From: Rikenellaceae bacterium
GTDB taxonomy: Bacteria; Bacteroidota; Bacteroidia; Bacteroidales; UBA932
NCBI GenBank assembly: GCA_900769735.1
Contig: CAAGHY010000202.1
Coordinates: forward strand, 1-31,373
Length of the DNA stretch: 31,373 bases
Direction: 5' to 3'
Below, in pieces: positions 29,526-31,373 of the stretch. The position numbers and the translations under genes are program-made. The notes under the pieces are model-generated. The model was not told the origin of the DNA, did not search any database, and saw nothing but the letters and a program-made list of their open reading frames with translations. Every line of letters begins with the position of its first letter. Position 1 is the stretch's first letter.

Positions 29526-30725
29526 CTAATTTTTCTGCATCTGGTAAGCAAGGCCACCCTCAGCAGTCTCCTTATAAAGGCTTGGAAGGTCTTTTCCGGT
29601 ACGTTTCATCACCTCAATTACACTGTCAAATCCAACACGGTGGTTGCCGTCTGTCATAAGGGAATAAACGTTTGCATCCACAGCCCTGGTAGCGGCAAAA
29701 GCGTTCCTCTCAATGCACGGAATCTGCACAAGGCCGCAAACCGGATCGCAGGTGAGTCCCAGAAAGTGCTCCATACCCATAGCGGCAGCATATTCAACCT
29801 GCATAGGTGTACCGCCAAACAACTGTGTGGAGGCCCCGGCTGCCATACAGCACGCAGAACCAATCTCCCCCTGGCAGCCCACTTCCGCGCCGGAGATGGA
29901 GGCATTTGTCTTTATTATTGTCCCGATAAGTCCAGCTGTTGCAAGTGCCCTCAATATCCTTTTCTGTGAGAATCCGTAGAACTGCCTGTTAAGGTAGAAT
30001 ACTGCAGGTACCACTCCGCAGGAGCCGCAGGTTGGGGCTGTGACAATTGTTCCTCCGCTGGCATTCTCCTCCGCTACAGCAAGGGCAAAGGCAAATGTCA
30101 TAGCCCTGCGCTGCATTGAACCCTGATGCCCCTGGGCCTTAAGGTAGAATGATGATGCTTTTCTGGCAAGACCAAGGCCTCCAGGAAGTACCCCTTCCTC
30201 TTCAAGTCCCCTCTCCACAGCAGCCTGCATCACATCCCATACCTCTGCAAGGTAATCATAAATGTCGCTCTCTTCGTGTTGCTGTACATATTCCCAAAAA
30301 GTGGTTCCGTTGCTTTTGCACCACTCCAGGATATCGGCCATCTTGGTGTGGGTGTATATGCTCTTTTTATCGGGTCTTTTTCCGGTGTCGCTGATGTCCC
30401 CTCCTCCAATGCTGAACGTTGTCCAGTGGTCAAGGAGTGTGTTGTCGGGACCAAAAGCCTCAAATAGAATGCCGTTGGGATGTTGTGGGAGAATTATGTT
30501 TCCCCTCCAGAATATGGTGCAGTTCTCCTTCCCGAAAACATCCTCTATTGCTACATCCGTAAGGTGACCTTTTCCTGTGGAGGCAAGGCTCCCGTAAAGG
30601 GTTACCTCAAATCTTGCCGCACCCGGGTTTTTCTCCTTGAACATCATTGCAGCCTTGCGTGGACCCATTGTGTGGCTGCTTGACGGCCCTTTCCCAATCT
30701 TGAAAATCTCTTTTATACTTTCCAT
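29526..30725 (-). CDS. sdaA: L-serine ammonia-lyase (serine dehydratase), iron-sulfur type
   Basis: Converts L-serine to pyruvate and ammonia, using a [4Fe-4S] cluster, in the cytoplasm. GKGPSSSHTMGPRKAA (12-27) is the N-terminal substrate loop of the beta domain. The alpha domain has TAPTCGSCGVVPA, SGAEVGCQGEIGSACCMAAG and TCDPVCGLVQIPCIERN, which hold the cluster cysteines. The 399-aa single chain is the fused form. It lies downstream of kbl on the same strand but a terminator and a -7 box separate them. With kbl it points to serine, glycine and threonine catabolism. Confidence 0.95.
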   Translation of the reverse strand: MESIKEIFKIGKGPSSSHTMGPRKAAMMFKEKNPGAARFEVTLYGSLASTGKGHLTDVAIEDVFGKENCTIFWRGNIILPQHPNGILFEAFGPDNTLLDHWTTFSIGGGDISDTGKRPDKKSIYTHTKMADILEWCKSNGTTFWEYVQQHEESDIYDYLAEVWDVMQAAVERGLEEEGVLPGGLGLARKASSFYLKAQGHQGSMQRRAMTFAFALAVAEENASGGTIVTAPTCGSCGVVPAVFYLNRQFYGFSQKRILRALATAGLIGTIIKTNASISGAEVGCQGEIGSACCMAAGASTQLFGGTPMQVEYAAAMGMEHFLGLTCDPVCGLVQIPCIERNAFAATRAVDANVYSLMTDGNHRVGFDSVIEVMKRTGKDLPSLYKETAEGGLAYQMQKN

Positions 30726-30753
30726 CTTCCTCTGTATATCTTCTATTAGAGAA

Positions 30754-30761
30754 CAAAGTTA
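30754..30761 (-). promoter_or_regulatory. -7 element TAACTTTG for sdaA
   Basis: Exact TAnnTTTG on the minus strand, 28 nt before ATG 30725. No clear -33 TTG at the normal spacing. Confidence 0.45.
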
Positions 30762-30808
30762 GGGCTATTTTGTGCATAAAAAAGTTACACCAGTTGATGC
30801 AAATAAAC

Positions 30809-30842
30809 TTCGGGCACAAAATCTTGCGATTCTGTGCCCGAA
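30809..30842 (-). terminator. Intrinsic terminator after kbl
   Basis: Arms TTCGGGCACA (30809-30818) and TGTGCCCGAA (30833-30842), with an inner AATC/GATT pairing around TTGC. On the minus strand GTTTATTTG follows. It lies about 50 nt after the kbl stop. Confidence 0.7.
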
Positions 30843-30893
30843 TTGTCATTTGTTGCCGGTTGGGGAACGTTTTGCCTCTCTGGTGTTCCTCAA

Positions 30894-31373
30894 TTATTTG
30901 ATTACGCCAAGCTCCTTGCCAATCTTGGTGAAGGCTGCAATGGCTTTGTCCAAGTGCTCTTTCTCGTGGCCTGCAGAGATCTGTACGCGGATACGCGCCT
31001 GGTCTTTTGGTACTACAGGGTAGTAGAAGCCAACTACGTAGATTCCCTCGTCCAAAAGTTTCTCAGCCATCTGCTGTGAAAGTTTTGCGTCATATAGCAT
31101 TACTGCGCAGATTGCACTCTGGGTAGGTTTGATGTCAAATCCTGCCTCTTTCATTTTGGCTACAAAGTAGTCTGTGTTTGTGTGAAGTTTGTCCTGAAGC
31201 TCGTTGGTTCTGGCCATCATATCAAACATTGCACAACCTGCAGCTGCTACCATAGGAGGGATTGAGTTTGAGAACAAGTAAGGGCGTGAGCGTTGGCGCA
31301 ACATTGCAATGATCTCTTTTTTACCTGTTGTGAAGCCTCCAATTGCACCACCGAATGCTTTTCCAAGGGTACC
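30894..31373 (-). CDS. kbl: Glycine C-acetyltransferase (2-amino-3-ketobutyrate CoA ligase), 5' end cut by the window
   Basis: PLP enzyme of threonine catabolism that splits 2-amino-3-ketobutyrate into glycine and acetyl-CoA. The frame stays open to the window edge and shows the last 160 or so residues of a protein of about 395 aa. TLGKAFGGAIGGFTTGKKE holds the PLP lysine, followed by LRQRSRPYLFSNSIPP and the C-terminal domain (QSAICAVMLYD, IYVVGFYYPVVPKDQARIRV, QISAGHEKEHLDKAI). The PYLFSNS motif favours Kbl over the related BioF and serine palmitoyltransferase. Its partner threonine dehydrogenase is not in the window. Confidence 0.92.
   Translation of the reverse strand, partial: GTLGKAFGGAIGGFTTGKKEIIAMLRQRSRPYLFSNSIPPMVAAAGCAMFDMMARTNELQDKLHTNTDYFVAKMKEAGFDIKPTQSAICAVMLYDAKLSQQMAEKLLDEGIYVVGFYYPVVPKDQARIRVQISAGHEKEHLDKAIAAFTKIGKELGVIK

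Noticed and set aside
1..31373. tRNA or rRNA genes, CRISPR arrays, transposases
   Set aside because: None seen on reading both strands: no T-loop-like motif in a cloverleaf context, no spaced direct repeats beyond the glxK tract, and no transposase-like protein.

Overview
The window looks like a chromosomal core region of a Bacteroidales bacterium (Bacteroidota). This rests on gene content and signals read directly, with no database search. Family content typical of the phylum includes an S46 dipeptidyl-peptidase, a large S9 peptidase, an EF-G2-type elongation factor paralogue, a DUF4136 lipoprotein, and the neighbourhoods [sigma54 activator - lptE - TPR - secG] and [pspC - padR - pspC]. Most genes lack a Shine-Dalgarno sequence. 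Many are preceded by the Bacteroidota -7 promoter element TAnnTTTG, sometimes with a -33 TTG/TTTG. I see no rRNA, tRNA, CRISPR array, insertion sequence or phage gene, and no gene-free stretch longer than about 250 bases.

Layout, left to right. 1-1444: 3'-truncated S46 peptidase (-). 1494-2834: glycerate kinase (+) carrying three in-frame 51-bp palindromic repeats. 2922-3927: RNase HII and an XRE regulator (-). 4113-6266: EF-G paralogue (+) without the catalytic switch II histidine. 6399-7856: LolD-type ATPase and TrmN6-type tRNA methyltransferase (+). 7862-12712: a long minus-strand run that reads, in transcription order, transketolase N-terminal subunit, DUF4136 lipoprotein, outer-membrane beta-barrel protein, transketolase C-terminal subunit, ECF sigma factor, single-pass membrane protein and Spy-like periplasmic protein. 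12844-14630: lepA (+), split by a one-base deletion near 13408. 14732-18548: S9 peptidase and glycosyltransferase (-). 18725-21186: OmpA/TPR-like lipoprotein and KdsB (-). 21278-24266: sigma54 activator, LptE, TPR protein, SecG (+). 24514-26893: PspC, PadR, PspC (+). 26890-29056: DUF456 protein, polyprenyl synthetase, beta-barrel protein (-). 29130-31373: thioredoxin, L-serine dehydratase and a 5'-truncated glycine C-acetyltransferase (-).

Two themes link the genes. One is the envelope: KdsB and LptE for LPS, LolD for lipoprotein sorting, SecG for export, two beta-barrels, several lipoproteins, PspC proteins, and an ECF sigma module. The other is peptide and amino-acid use: S46 and S9 exopeptidases, serine dehydratase and the threonine/glycine enzyme Kbl. 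This is compatible with a peptide-fermenting gut or oral anaerobe, which is an inference.

The observations most worth a second look are the palindromic element tandemly inserted in the glycerate kinase frame, the GTPase-site losses in the EF-G paralogue, the lepA frameshift, the -7 boxes that nearly touch start codons (predicted leaderless mRNAs), and the interlocked divergent lepA/transketolase promoters. I did not find a convincing wholly new multi-gene system.
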